This document shows positions 56,576-64,000 of a stretch of 64,000 bases of DNA, one piece after another (position 1 is the first letter of the stretch; every line of letters begins with the position of its first letter). The notes under the pieces were generated by a model that was given only the letters and a program-made list of their open reading frames with translations, did not search any database and had not been told where the DNA came from. This DNA comes from Bin34 sp965219935 (lineage in GTDB: Bacteria; Chloroflexota; Anaerolineae; Caldilineales; Caldilineaceae), in the NCBI GenBank assembly GCA_965219935.1, contig CBDCOU010000003.1, forward strand, positions 2,976,001-3,040,000, read 5' to 3'. The translations under genes were made by a program, and so were the position numbers.

Positions 56576-59134
56576 TCACTCGCACCGGGACCGGCCTGGA
56601 CACTCGCAGGCAGGCACCAAGGCCGGCGGGATGCACCCCGTCAAACTGTTGCCGTCCAATTTGAGCACCTGCAGTTGGGTGAGCTGTCCCAGTTCCGGGG
56701 GGATGGGACCCGTCAACCCGCTGGTGGTGTGGTACTTATGGCCATTGCCCAAATCGAGCACCTGCAGCTGCGTGAGCCGGCCCAGTTCCGGGGGAATGGA
56801 GCCCCACAAGATGTTGTCCTGCAAGTGGAGTTCCCGCAGTGCGCTGAGCTGCCCCAATTCCGCCGGGATGGTCTCCCGCAAATTGTTGCCGCTCAAATCC
56901 AGCTTCCGCAACCGGGGAAGCTGTCCCAGTTCCGGGGGGATCGTTCCAAACAGCCCGTTCCCGCGCAGCACCAGCCTTTCCAGCTGGGGCAGCCGACTCA
57001 ACTGCCAGGGCACAGCTCCCATGTAAAGAGAAGGGGAGGAGGTGGGCAGCTCCCCGACAATCTCCAAACCGATGACCCGGCGCGGATCATCGCCCAGACT
57101 GACACCCTCGAAGGCCTCAATCGAATTGTCCGGTTGCCAAGTTTGGAGCAGGTCCAAACGTTCGTTCCGCAGCCGGTCCCGCACGGCCAGCAACACTTCC
57201 TTGTCGCAGCGCAGGCTGGGGGACGGCCCGGTTTCGGGACACGGCTCCGCCACCGATGAAATTGGTGCCGGCTGCCGGTTGCCGTCCAGGACTAGCAGAT
57301 GGCCCAAGGCCGGCGGAATGGGACCCGTCAACCGGTTCATCTCTACACGGAGATCCTGGATCCACCAAGGCTGCCCCAACTCGGCCGGGATCGGACCCGT
57401 CAACTCGTTGGCATGCAGATAAAGCTTCTGCAAATTCCTGAGCTGCCCCAGTTCCGCCGGGATGAATCCCCACAGCCGGTTGCGACTCAAGTTCAGCTCC
57501 TGCAAATTCCTGAGCGTTCCCAGCTCCGCCGGGATCGGACCCGTCAGCTGATTGCCACCCAGATCCAGGCGTTCCAAATGAGCGAGCCGCCCCAGAGCCG
57601 GAGGGACGGTGCCCGTCAATTCGTTGCCCACCAGATCCAGCACCTCCAGATGCGTGAGTTGGCCCCACTCCGGTGGGATCGAACCCCGCAACCCGTTTTC
57701 GCGCAGGACGATAAATGCCAACTCGGGCAGCCGGCTCAACTCCGGGGGTAGCGAGCCGACCAGTCGAAACTCGGGATCGGACCACCACCCAATCACCGCC
57801 AAACCGGCGACTTCGGCCACACCATCGCCGGACCTTACGACGACGCCCTGAAAGTTGACAATGTGGTTGTCCGGGTGCCAGGTGCGGAGCATTGCCTGAT
57901 TCTTGCCCCGCAGCCGATCCCGAACGGCCAGCAGCACTTCCTTGTCACAGCGCAGGTTGGGAGACGGGCCGACCGCAGGACACGGCTCCGACCACCCCTG
58001 CTGGTTCTCCGTCACCTCATCGGCATGCAGATGGAGAAAAAGTTCATGTCGTGCCGCGCGCTGCCCCAGTTCCGCCGGGATCGGGCCCGTCACCTCGTTG
58101 GCGTGCAGATAGAGTGCCCGCAGGGCCGCGAGTTGTCCCAGCTCCGTCGGGATCGGACCCGCCAACCGATTGTGGCTCAAATTCAGCCACCGTAGTCGGC
58201 TCGGTTGCCCCAGCTGCACCGGGATCGGGCCCGTCACCTCGTTGGCGTGCAGATAAAGCTCCTGCAGTTCCCCGAGTTGCCCCAGCTGCGCCGGGATCGG
58301 ACCCGTCAACTCGTTGTGCCCCAGATCGAGCATCGTCAGGTGAGTGAGCTGCCCCAGCCACGGCGGGATCGGACCCGTCAACCGGTTTTGCCCCAATCGG
58401 AGTTCCCGCAGCTGGGTGTCTTGCCCCAGCTCCAGCGGGATTGAACCCGTCAATTGGTTGTTGTTCAACCTCAGGTATTGCAGTTGGGCGAGCTGACCCA
58501 ACGCCGCCGGGATCGGACCGGTCAACTTGTTGGCGTTCAGATACAGTTCCCGTAGCTGCCCGAGCTGCCCCAGATCCTCCGGGATGGGTCCTGTCAACTC
58601 GTTGCCCGCCAGATCCAGCACCTCCAGTTGCGTGAGCCGGCCCAACGCCGGGGGGAGCGAGCCGGCCAGCCGCAACTTGGGATCGGCCCACCACCCAATC
58701 CACTGCAAACCAACAACCCGCGGCGAGTCGGCGCCGGACGTTACGACGACGCCTTGAAAGTTGTAAATCGAATTGTCCGGGTGCCAGCTGCGGAGCAGCT
58801 CCCGATGTTCGCCCCGCAGCCAGTCCCGCACGGCCAGCAACACTTCCTTGTCACAATGCAAGCTGGGGGATGGGCCAGTCGCGGGACACGCCTCTGCCTC
58901 CGCTGCCGCTGGAACCAGGGTGGCGGCCGTCGTTGGTTGGCCTCCGTCACGAGGCCGGAGCCCGGCGGTGGGTGACGGCGTGAACGTTGGGATCGGGGAC
59001 AGGGCGGGAACGGGTGGACTACCAACTGGTTCCGCGCTTTCCAACGAACGCGAACTCGTTGCCGACATGCACCCGGACAACACCAGCAGACACAGAATTG
59101 CTGGTAGGCGGTAAATCGATAGGTGCTTCATCAT
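56576..59134 (-). CDS. Large LRR lipoprotein with three plant-type caps
   Basis: An 852-residue protein. N-terminal lipoprotein signal (LPAILCLLVLSGC, lipobox Cys near residue 22) and Thr/Pro-rich linker. Then three cassettes, each beginning with a cap region whose core is CDKEVLLAVRDxLR...L...WHPDN...F.GV (near 58880, 57980 and 57245), followed by leucine-rich repeats of the plant-specific pattern (LGQLxxLxxLxLxxNxLTGPIPxE). These caps resemble the LRRNT_2 domain of plant receptor kinases. A short C-terminal CIPPALVPACECPG cap closes it. A cell-surface lipoprotein for protein binding; the target is unknown. The start at 59134 fits the signal; 59149 is an alternative. Confidence 0.85.
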   Translation of the reverse strand: MMKHLSIYRLPAILCLLVLSGCMSATSSRSLESAEPVGSPPVPALSPIPTFTPSPTAGLRPRDGGQPTTAATLVPAAAEAEACPATGPSPSLHCDKEVLLAVRDWLRGEHRELLRSWHPDNSIYNFQGVVVTSGADSPRVVGLQWIGWWADPKLRLAGSLPPALGRLTQLEVLDLAGNELTGPIPEDLGQLGQLRELYLNANKLTGPIPAALGQLAQLQYLRLNNNQLTGSIPLELGQDTQLRELRLGQNRLTGPIPPWLGQLTHLTMLDLGHNELTGPIPAQLGQLGELQELYLHANEVTGPIPVQLGQPSRLRWLNLSHNRLAGPIPTELGQLAALRALYLHANEVTGPIPAELGQRAARHELFLHLHADEVTENQQGWSEPCPAVGPSPNLRCDKEVLLAVRDRLRGKNQAMLRTWHPDNHIVNFQGVVVRSGDGVAEVAGLAVIGWWSDPEFRLVGSLPPELSRLPELAFIVLRENGLRGSIPPEWGQLTHLEVLDLVGNELTGTVPPALGRLAHLERLDLGGNQLTGPIPAELGTLRNLQELNLSRNRLWGFIPAELGQLRNLQKLYLHANELTGPIPAELGQPWWIQDLRVEMNRLTGPIPPALGHLLVLDGNRQPAPISSVAEPCPETGPSPSLRCDKEVLLAVRDRLRNERLDLLQTWQPDNSIEAFEGVSLGDDPRRVIGLEIVGELPTSSPSLYMGAVPWQLSRLPQLERLVLRGNGLFGTIPPELGQLPRLRKLDLSGNNLRETIPAELGQLSALRELHLQDNILWGSIPPELGRLTQLQVLDLGNGHKYHTTSGLTGPIPPELGQLTQLQVLKLDGNSLTGCIPPALVPACECPGRSRCE

Positions 59135-59577
59135 CTGGTTCCAAGGCATGGGCAGAGCTGACGACCGATGCAGGACCCCTTCCGGTTCTCTCGCAGGAAC
59201 CCAGAGTTTCGACCAGTGCAGGGCCGGCAGGCAAACCTGCACACCTCCATCAGCGAGCGCGCCGTCTGGCACCGTCCCCCCTCCGGCGTCAGGCAACCGT
59301 ACCGCTGGTCGCGGTGCAGACCCACGGTCCAGTGGAGGCGTGCCATGGAAGGTGTTTGGTCAGGCCCGAAGGCCTGATCGGCGGACACGCGTGGAACAGA
59401 AGGGGTGACTGCTCCTGCATGGTTTGATCAGACAACTCCTCCGCAACTGAACCAATTCGTCTGGCGACGACACTTGGATCTGAGGCACAATTTGCTGCTT
59501 GGAACCATCCCATCCACAAATGAGCACCGGATGTTGCTCAAAACCCCGGAGCGGCCAAGAGCAACACGATCTCGGCC
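59135..59577. other. Intergenic stretch, no gene seen
   Basis: About 440 bases left of the LRR start and right of transposase debris. Short frames here have no family resemblance. It should hold the LRR promoter; none was clear. Confidence 0.45.
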
Positions 59578-59900
59578 ATGCTCCGCCGGCGCATCCACAT
59601 TGACCCGCGGGATATCGTGGTCATGCTCGATGGAGGTCCGGCGGGGGTGATAACCCATTACTTGCTGGCCATCAAGAACAACCAACCCGGTCTACACACA
59701 GAGGTGGCCGCGGCCTGCGCGGACGCGGAGAAGGGCACCTTCACACCGGAGGCGCAGCGTCGGTACGAGACCTGCGAACCGAACGGCGTATCGGCATGGG
59801 GGCGGGCAGTCCTGGCCTCTGTGAATGGGTACCCCAACCTGTGGCCCGGGCCTGCGCAGCCTGATCCGAGTGCAGGTGGAACGCACCGCCCGGCAGGACT
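59578..59900 (+). pseudogene. Transposase fragment (DDE, ISAs1-like)
   Basis: A frame with HYLLAIKNNQPGLHTEVAAA, which matches the [D/H]YLLAxKxNQPxL core of ISAs1/IS4-type DDE transposases. It is short and continues in frame into the 3' piece of the FAD gene, so the two were joined by a rearrangement. Family assignment is uncertain. Confidence 0.5.
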
Positions 59901-59917
59901 GCATCGCGCGCTCGGTG

Positions 59918-60162
59918 CGTTGCTGGACTTGGACCCGCGTCCCGAGGACAGACATCCCTGGATAGGTTTCCGCCCCATGACCCCGGACGGCCTGCCCATT
60001 GTTGACTGGAGCACAAAGTACGAGAACCTGTTGCTGGCCTGCGGCCACAACAAGATTGGCATGACCCTGGGCCCGGCCACCGGTGAACTGGTGGCGCGCC
60101 GGATCACGGGCACCCCGGCCAGCCCGGACGATGCCGCCTTGGCACTGAACCGCTTCGTATAA
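59918..60162 (+). pseudogene. 3' fragment of the FAD oxidoreductase gene
   Basis: The last 80 or so codons are nearly identical to those of the intact copy at 54232-55485: LDPRPEDRHPWIGFRPMTPD, then IVDWSTKYENLLLACGHNK and RRITGTPASPDDAALALNRF to the same stop. Joined in frame to a transposase fragment. Not functional by itself. Confidence 0.85.
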
Positions 60163-60232
60163 CCGGAGCTGGAGCAGGGCCGTCGTGTAAAACCCATGGG
60201 CCGCGCCGTGTGGCCCGGCGGCCGACGGCGCG

Positions 60233-61930
60233 TCAGCGGGAGACGGCCACCCGGCTGTTCGGCTGCAGGGACTGACCGCCGATCAAGGACGCGGTGCCAT
60301 CCGGCCAACGGACTTCCAAGGCCAGAATCTCGCTGCCCTCGGGCAACCCGAAGTGCAACGCGGGACTGCGGCCGGACAGATACCCGCTGGCAGCCTGCAC
60401 CTGCCGCCGGTAGATGCCCGTGGAGGTCTGCAAGCGTACCTCTGCACCCAAGGCGCGGGTGTTGCCCGTCACGGCCTGGCTCAGGTGCACCACCAGGGAC
60501 TGCCCGGTGCACAGTTGGTTCTCGAAGATACGAGCCGGGGACCGCAGGTTGTTGACCAGCACATCGAGATCGCCATCACCGTCCAGGTCGGCCAGACCCA
60601 TGCCGCGGCCGCCGGCCGTGCTGTTCAGGTTCCAGGCCGGTTCCGGCACGAAGCGACGACCGCCCTCGTTGCGGTAGGCCTGGTTTTCCTCGACCAACTC
60701 GTCGTTGGGCAGGTGGGAAAACAGTTCCTGGGCGGTCATGCCGTTGACAATGTACAAATCCAGGAAGCCGTCCTGATCCAGATCGCCGAACTGGGCCGAC
60801 CAGCTCCAGCCGCTGTAGGGAATGCCCCAATCGGGTGCCCGGTCGACCCAACCGCCGTCGCCGGTCCGGGTTTGCAGGACATTGGCCATGGTCTGGGGCG
60901 CGTGGGCGGGATCGGGCGGCGGCATCGTCTGCAGGACCGGCTCCCACTGGCGCATGATCCCCGACTCCTCGGAGTAGGGATGCATGTCCGCGGCAAAGAG
61001 TTCCAGCGAACCGTCGTTGTCGATGTCGTCCGCATCGAAGCTCATCGTGCTGAATGTGGTCCTGGCAAAGGGAGCGGCCGACTGCCAGCGGCCATCGTTG
61101 GTGGCCAGCAGGAGGAGGTCCTGCATGTCGAAATCGTTGCCGACCAGGATGTCAAGCAGGCCGTCGCCGTCCGCATCCAGCAGGTGCAGGGCCAGTGCCT
61201 GGGCCCGGGAGACAAGCCGCTCGGCTTCGAAGCGCCCATCGTCGGCCTGCATGTAGACGAACACCCCGCCCAGGTTGCTGGCATCCAGCGCCCGGCGGCC
61301 GATTTGCTTTTCCATGGAGGCGTCGTAGGAACCGGTGACGAGGTCCAGATCGCCATCCCGGTCCAAATCCGCCCACTGCAGGGAGTAGGCATAGCCTTCC
61401 ACGCCCGGCAGGCGTGCGGGCCGCTGGTCGGTTTGGAACGGAAGCTCGGCATCCGTGCCGCCGACGTTGTGCCACACCAGTACGCTGCCGCTGCGACTGG
61501 TTGCGGTGATGTCCAGCCAATTGTCACCGTCCACGTCAACCAGGGCCACCGCCCGCAGGCTGCCGTCGAACAGCACCTGCGGCCGGAATGCCATGCCGCC
61601 CTGGTTCCAGAAGATATGGTTGGGGCCCAGGAGATTGGCGAGCACGAAGTCCTCGTCGCCGTCGTTGTCCAGATCGCCGATGGCCAGCCCCGCGCCGTTG
61701 CTGGCGAAATAGGTCACCCGTTCAAAGGCGGTACCCGTGACGTGGGGCAGTTCGTGCTCGACAAAGGAGCCGCCGCAGGGAGAGTGCGCCGGCAAGGGCT
61801 GCACGTCAACCCGGATCGCCACCGGCGACACGACACAGGCCGCCAAGGGCAGGGACAGAATCACACAAAGACAGAACGCCAGGCACGGCCGCCGCAATCG
61901 CCGCGCCGGACCGACGGAATTGCCGCCCAC
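60233..61930 (-). CDS. CRTAC1/FG-GAP-VCBS lipoprotein with ASPIC/UnbV tail
   Basis: A 565-residue surface lipoprotein. Signal with LSLPLAACVV lipobox, then repeated calcium-binding FG-GAP-type loops DxDxDGDxD (e.g. GDLDNDGDEDF, DVDGDNWLD, DADGDGLLD) forming a beta-propeller, and a C-terminal UnbV/ASPIC domain (ALEVRWPDGTASL). Starts with GTG; AGGAGG stands six bases before it, inside the end of the permease gene, so it is translated with the sugar transporter operon. Probably an extracytoplasmic binding protein; its ligand may be a glycan linked to the transporter (inference). Confidence 0.9.
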   Translation of the reverse strand: MGGNSVGPARRLRRPCLAFCLCVILSLPLAACVVSPVAIRVDVQPLPAHSPCGGSFVEHELPHVTGTAFERVTYFASNGAGLAIGDLDNDGDEDFVLANLLGPNHIFWNQGGMAFRPQVLFDGSLRAVALVDVDGDNWLDITATSRSGSVLVWHNVGGTDAELPFQTDQRPARLPGVEGYAYSLQWADLDRDGDLDLVTGSYDASMEKQIGRRALDASNLGGVFVYMQADDGRFEAERLVSRAQALALHLLDADGDGLLDILVGNDFDMQDLLLLATNDGRWQSAAPFARTTFSTMSFDADDIDNDGSLELFAADMHPYSEESGIMRQWEPVLQTMPPPDPAHAPQTMANVLQTRTGDGGWVDRAPDWGIPYSGWSWSAQFGDLDQDGFLDLYIVNGMTAQELFSHLPNDELVEENQAYRNEGGRRFVPEPAWNLNSTAGGRGMGLADLDGDGDLDVLVNNLRSPARIFENQLCTGQSLVVHLSQAVTGNTRALGAEVRLQTSTGIYRRQVQAASGYLSGRSPALHFGLPEGSEILALEVRWPDGTASLIGGQSLQPNSRVAVSR

Positions 61931-61936
61931 CTGCAG

Positions 61937-61942
61937 CCTCCT
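61937..61942 (-). promoter_or_regulatory. Shine-Dalgarno AGGAGG of the CRTAC1 gene
   Basis: Perfect AGGAGG on the minus strand, six bases before the GTG at 61930, overlapping the permease stop. It supports the GTG start and coupling to the permease. Confidence 0.7.
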
Positions 61943-62837
61943 AGCCTTTCAGACCGGTCAGGGAAATGCCTTCGATGAAGGTGCGCTGCGCCAGGAAGAA
62001 GGTGGCGATGATCGGCAGCGCCACGATCGTGCTCACGGCCATCAGATAGGGAATGCCGTTGCTGAAGTTGCCGATGTCGTTGGCCCGTTGCCTCAGTTGT
62101 TCAATGCCCAGGGCCAACGGGTAGCGTGTTTCGTCCCGCAGGTAGATCAGGGGCCCCAGGTAGTCGTTCCAGGCCCAGATGAAGCGGAACAGCGCCACGA
62201 CCGCCAGGGCCGGCTTGGTCAGCGGCAGGATGATGCGGAACAGGATGCCGAATTCCGAGGTGCCGTCAATGCGGGCGGCATCCGAGAGTTCCTCCGGCAG
62301 CGTCATGAAGAACTGCCGCAGCAGGAAGATGATGTACGGGTGCCCGAACAGGGCCGGCACGACCAGCGGCCGATAGGTGTCCAGCCAGCCCAACCACTTG
62401 AAGGTGATGAACAGGGGCACCATGGTGACCGCCCAGGGCAGCATCATGGTCATCACCACGAACCAGAAGAGCGTGTCCCGGCCGGGCCAGCGAATGCGCG
62501 AGAAGCCGTAGGCCACGATGGTCGACGACAGGACCGTGAACAGCACGGCGGGAACCGTGTAGAGCACGATTGAGTTGAACGCGTAGCGGGTGAAGGGCAG
62601 AACCTGCCAGCCTTCGATGAAGTTGCGCGGATGCACGGGCATCGGCAGCAGGATCGGCGGAATCGTGTAGACCTGCGGGTCGATCTTGAGGGCCGAACTG
62701 ACCATCCAGTACAGGGGAAAGGCAAAGCTGAGCGTCAGGGGAATCAGGATGGCGTACTTGACCAGGGTCACGGCCGCGCCTTGCAGGCGAACCTGGACGG
62801 GGCTCGGGGGGCGGGTGGGCGAGGCGGCGCGGATCAC
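61941..62837 (-). CDS. Sugar ABC transporter permease (MalG/UgpE type)
   Basis: A 298-residue inner-membrane protein with six helices. The start GTG at 62837 overlaps the MalF-like stop in GTGA. The ATPase-contact EAA loop reads EELSDAARIDGTSEFGILFR followed by IILPLTKPAL, as in binding-protein-dependent sugar importers. It forms the channel with the permease encoded just upstream. The frame is open much further upstream, but that part is an antisense-like artefact. Confidence 0.94.
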   Translation of the reverse strand: MIRAASPTRPPSPVQVRLQGAAVTLVKYAILIPLTLSFAFPLYWMVSSALKIDPQVYTIPPILLPMPVHPRNFIEGWQVLPFTRYAFNSIVLYTVPAVLFTVLSSTIVAYGFSRIRWPGRDTLFWFVVMTMMLPWAVTMVPLFITFKWLGWLDTYRPLVVPALFGHPYIIFLLRQFFMTLPEELSDAARIDGTSEFGILFRIILPLTKPALAVVALFRFIWAWNDYLGPLIYLRDETRYPLALGIEQLRQRANDIGNFSNGIPYLMAVSTIVALPIIATFFLAQRTFIEGISLTGLKG

Positions 62838-63751
62838 TTGTCGCCTCCGTAGTAGACCCAGCGGGCCGAGGAGCGGAAGATGACAAGGGTGAAGGCCACG
62901 ATGATCAGGAACAGGATCCAGGCCATCGCGGAGGCCTTGCCCATGCGCAGGAACCGGAACGCATTGCGGTAGAGGTGCACCAGGTAGAACTCGGTGGAGT
63001 TCATGGGGCCGCCCTCCGTCAGCAGCCACGGGATTGTGAACTCCTGGAAGGCGGTGATGAAGCCCATGATCAGGTTGAACAGGATGATGGGCGACGTCAG
63101 CGGAATCGTGACGTTGAGGAACTTGCGCCAGCCGCCGGCACCGTCCACGGTCGCAGCCTCGTACAGGGAGCGGGGCACGTCCTGCAGGGCGGCCAGGAAA
63201 ATGACCACGGCCGCACCCTGCGCCCAGATCGCCACGAGAATCAGGGACGGCTTGGCCCAGGCCGGGTTGGACAGGAACGGAATGATGGGCAGGCCGAACG
63301 AACGCAGGACGCCGTTGACGGCACCGTACTGCACGTTCATCAGGAACTGCCAGACCATGGCCGAAGCCACGGCCGGCACGATTGCGGGCACGTAGATCAC
63401 GGTCCGGAAGAAGGACCGGGCCACGATGCGGGAATTCAGCAGGTTGGCAATCAAAAAGGCAGCGACAACCCCCAGGGGCACACTGAAACCCACGTAGTAG
63501 ATCGTGTTGTACATCACGTTCCAAAAGTGGGGATCCGTGGTGAACAGCGTCGTGTAGTTCTCGACGCCCAGGAACACCGGCGGCCGCAACAGGTCGTAGC
63601 GGGTCAGGCTGTAGTACGCGGACGCCAGCAGGGGATAGATCGTGAACAGCAGGAAACCCAGAATCCAAGGTGAGACAAACAACAGCCCCAGACGCAGGTT
63701 GCGCCATTCGCGGGGCGTATAGCGGGAGGGTTTGGCGGTGACAGCGGCCAT
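62834..63751 (-). CDS. Sugar ABC transporter permease (MalF/UgpA type)
   Basis: About 305 residues, six hydrophobic helices, first one LGLLFVSPWILGFLLFTIYP. EAA loop YEAATVDGAGGWRKFLNVTI. It is the partner of the MalG-type permease, which overlaps its end. The start is ATG 63751 or GTG 63769; neither has a strong ribosome-binding site. Between this gene and the binding protein lies a strong hairpin. Confidence 0.93.
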   Translation of the reverse strand: MAAVTAKPSRYTPREWRNLRLGLLFVSPWILGFLLFTIYPLLASAYYSLTRYDLLRPPVFLGVENYTTLFTTDPHFWNVMYNTIYYVGFSVPLGVVAAFLIANLLNSRIVARSFFRTVIYVPAIVPAVASAMVWQFLMNVQYGAVNGVLRSFGLPIIPFLSNPAWAKPSLILVAIWAQGAAVVIFLAALQDVPRSLYEAATVDGAGGWRKFLNVTIPLTSPIILFNLIMGFITAFQEFTIPWLLTEGGPMNSTEFYLVHLYRNAFRFLRMGKASAMAWILFLIIVAFTLVIFRSSARWVYYGGDK

Positions 63752-63786
63752 CTGGATGTCCGGGGCCACAGAAGGGAGGGGATGCG

Positions 63787-63825
63787 GCAGGAGGGGGACA
63801 ACCGAGTGTATTGTCCCGCTCCTGC
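63787..63825 (-). terminator. Stem-loop between binding-protein and permease genes
   Basis: Two 15-base arms (GCAGGAGGGGGACAA and TTGTCCCGCTCCTGC, one mismatch) around a 9-base loop. In sugar ABC operons such a stem often halts part of the transcription or shields the 3' end of the binding-protein message so that it is made in excess. No T-run follows. Confidence 0.55.
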
Positions 63826-63839
63826 TCAGGATTGGAAGG

Positions 63840-64000
63840 TCAGGACAGGCCTTGGGCCTCCCATTCGTTCTCGGCGCGCGTCTGCAGCTCCGCCACTGCC
63901 TCCTCGGCGGTGATCAGATCGCGGTAGACCTGCTCGCGCAACTCCCAGAGCTGGGTGTTGATGTACCAGTGAAGGGGCGAGCGGCGCCCGACCAGCCAGT
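63840..64000 (-). CDS. Extracellular sugar-binding protein, C-terminus (partial)
   Basis: The frame is open from the window edge to the TGA at 63840-63842 and reads WELREQVYRDLITAEEAVAE then LQTRAENEWEAQGLS at the end, typical of the C-terminal helix of ABC sugar-binding proteins (EEALxxxQxxA pattern). Position before two sugar permeases agrees. The rest lies outside the window. Confidence 0.75.
   Translation of the reverse strand, partial: WLVGRRSPLHWYINTQLWELREQVYRDLITAEEAVAELQTRAENEWEAQGLS

Overview
The window is high-GC (my estimate is low-to-mid 60% G+C) bacterial chromosome carrying a mix of core housekeeping genes and a large accessory load. Several traits point to a member of the Chloroflexota, perhaps Caldilinea/Anaerolinea-like: large LysM lipoproteins and a five-LysM L,D-transpeptidase, several Uma2/Rpn-type PD-(D/E)XK proteins, a plant-type LRR lipoprotein, a CRTAC1/FG-GAP lipoprotein, a system I cytochrome c maturation block, and ISAs1, IS701 and IS630 traces. 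This assignment is inference from gene content, not a database result.

Layout. 1-3.2 kb: end of a surface-polysaccharide locus (GT4 glycosyltransferase, WecG/TagA/CpsF transferase) followed by a cytochrome P450. 3.3-5 kb: an Rpn-family nuclease-like gene and a broken tandem copy of its 3' half. 5.2-11 kb: LysM lipoprotein, metallophosphoesterase + RNase Z pair, pheT (without pheS) and a Nudix hydrolase. 11.7-16.5 kb: an AT-rich control region with repeated ATGTCA boxes, a secreted protein with a twin Trp-rich module, an OpgC-like acyltransferase, a VOC protein, a DUF4062/TIR-like protein and a Uma2 protein. 16.7-21.8 kb: gmd and a GDP-hexulose reductase (translationally coupled), a serine recombinase lacking its nucleophile, a sugar epimerase and MltG. 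21.8-24.8 kb: tRNA-Leu(UAA), amt-glnB with an atypical PII T-loop, and a decayed ISAs1 transposase. 24.9-33.9 kb: LysM/YkuD L,D-transpeptidase, CopA copper ATPase, a c-type cytochrome, ccmH, ccmG/tlpA, ccmF and a small membrane protein. 33.7-38 kb: folC and glyA (one-carbon operon), SCO1 and thpR. 38-47.3 kb: a small unknown protein, an N6-adenine methylase, two paralogous Uma2 proteins, nrdA and an IS630 element. 47.5-52 kb: Hsp20, a UDG-like protein, a B12-binding radical SAM protein coupled to an orphan OppF-type ATPase, and a small membrane protein. 52.5-60.2 kb: a rearranged zone with one intact FAD oxidoreductase gene, a 5' fragment and a 3' fragment of the same gene, a degenerate MazG, transposase debris and the LRR lipoprotein. 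60.2-64 kb: a sugar ABC transporter operon (binding protein, two permeases) ending in a CRTAC1 lipoprotein.

How the genes fit together. Copper handling (CopA, SCO1) and cytochrome c assembly (CcmF/G/H plus a c-type cytochrome) indicate aerobic respiration with a copper oxidase. glyA-folC is a folate/one-carbon pair, amt-glnB handles ammonium, and the GT4/WecG genes plus gmd-rmd point to a deoxyhexose-containing cell-surface glycan. Coding runs on both strands with several ATGA/GTGA overlaps (787, 17659, 31685, 33652, 62834), typical of translational coupling. The most unusual items are the Trp-rich twin-module secreted protein with its repeated operator-like boxes, the LRR protein with three plant-like caps, the nucleophile-less recombinase, the PII protein without the T-loop tyrosine, and the fragmented triplicate FAD oxidoreductase.
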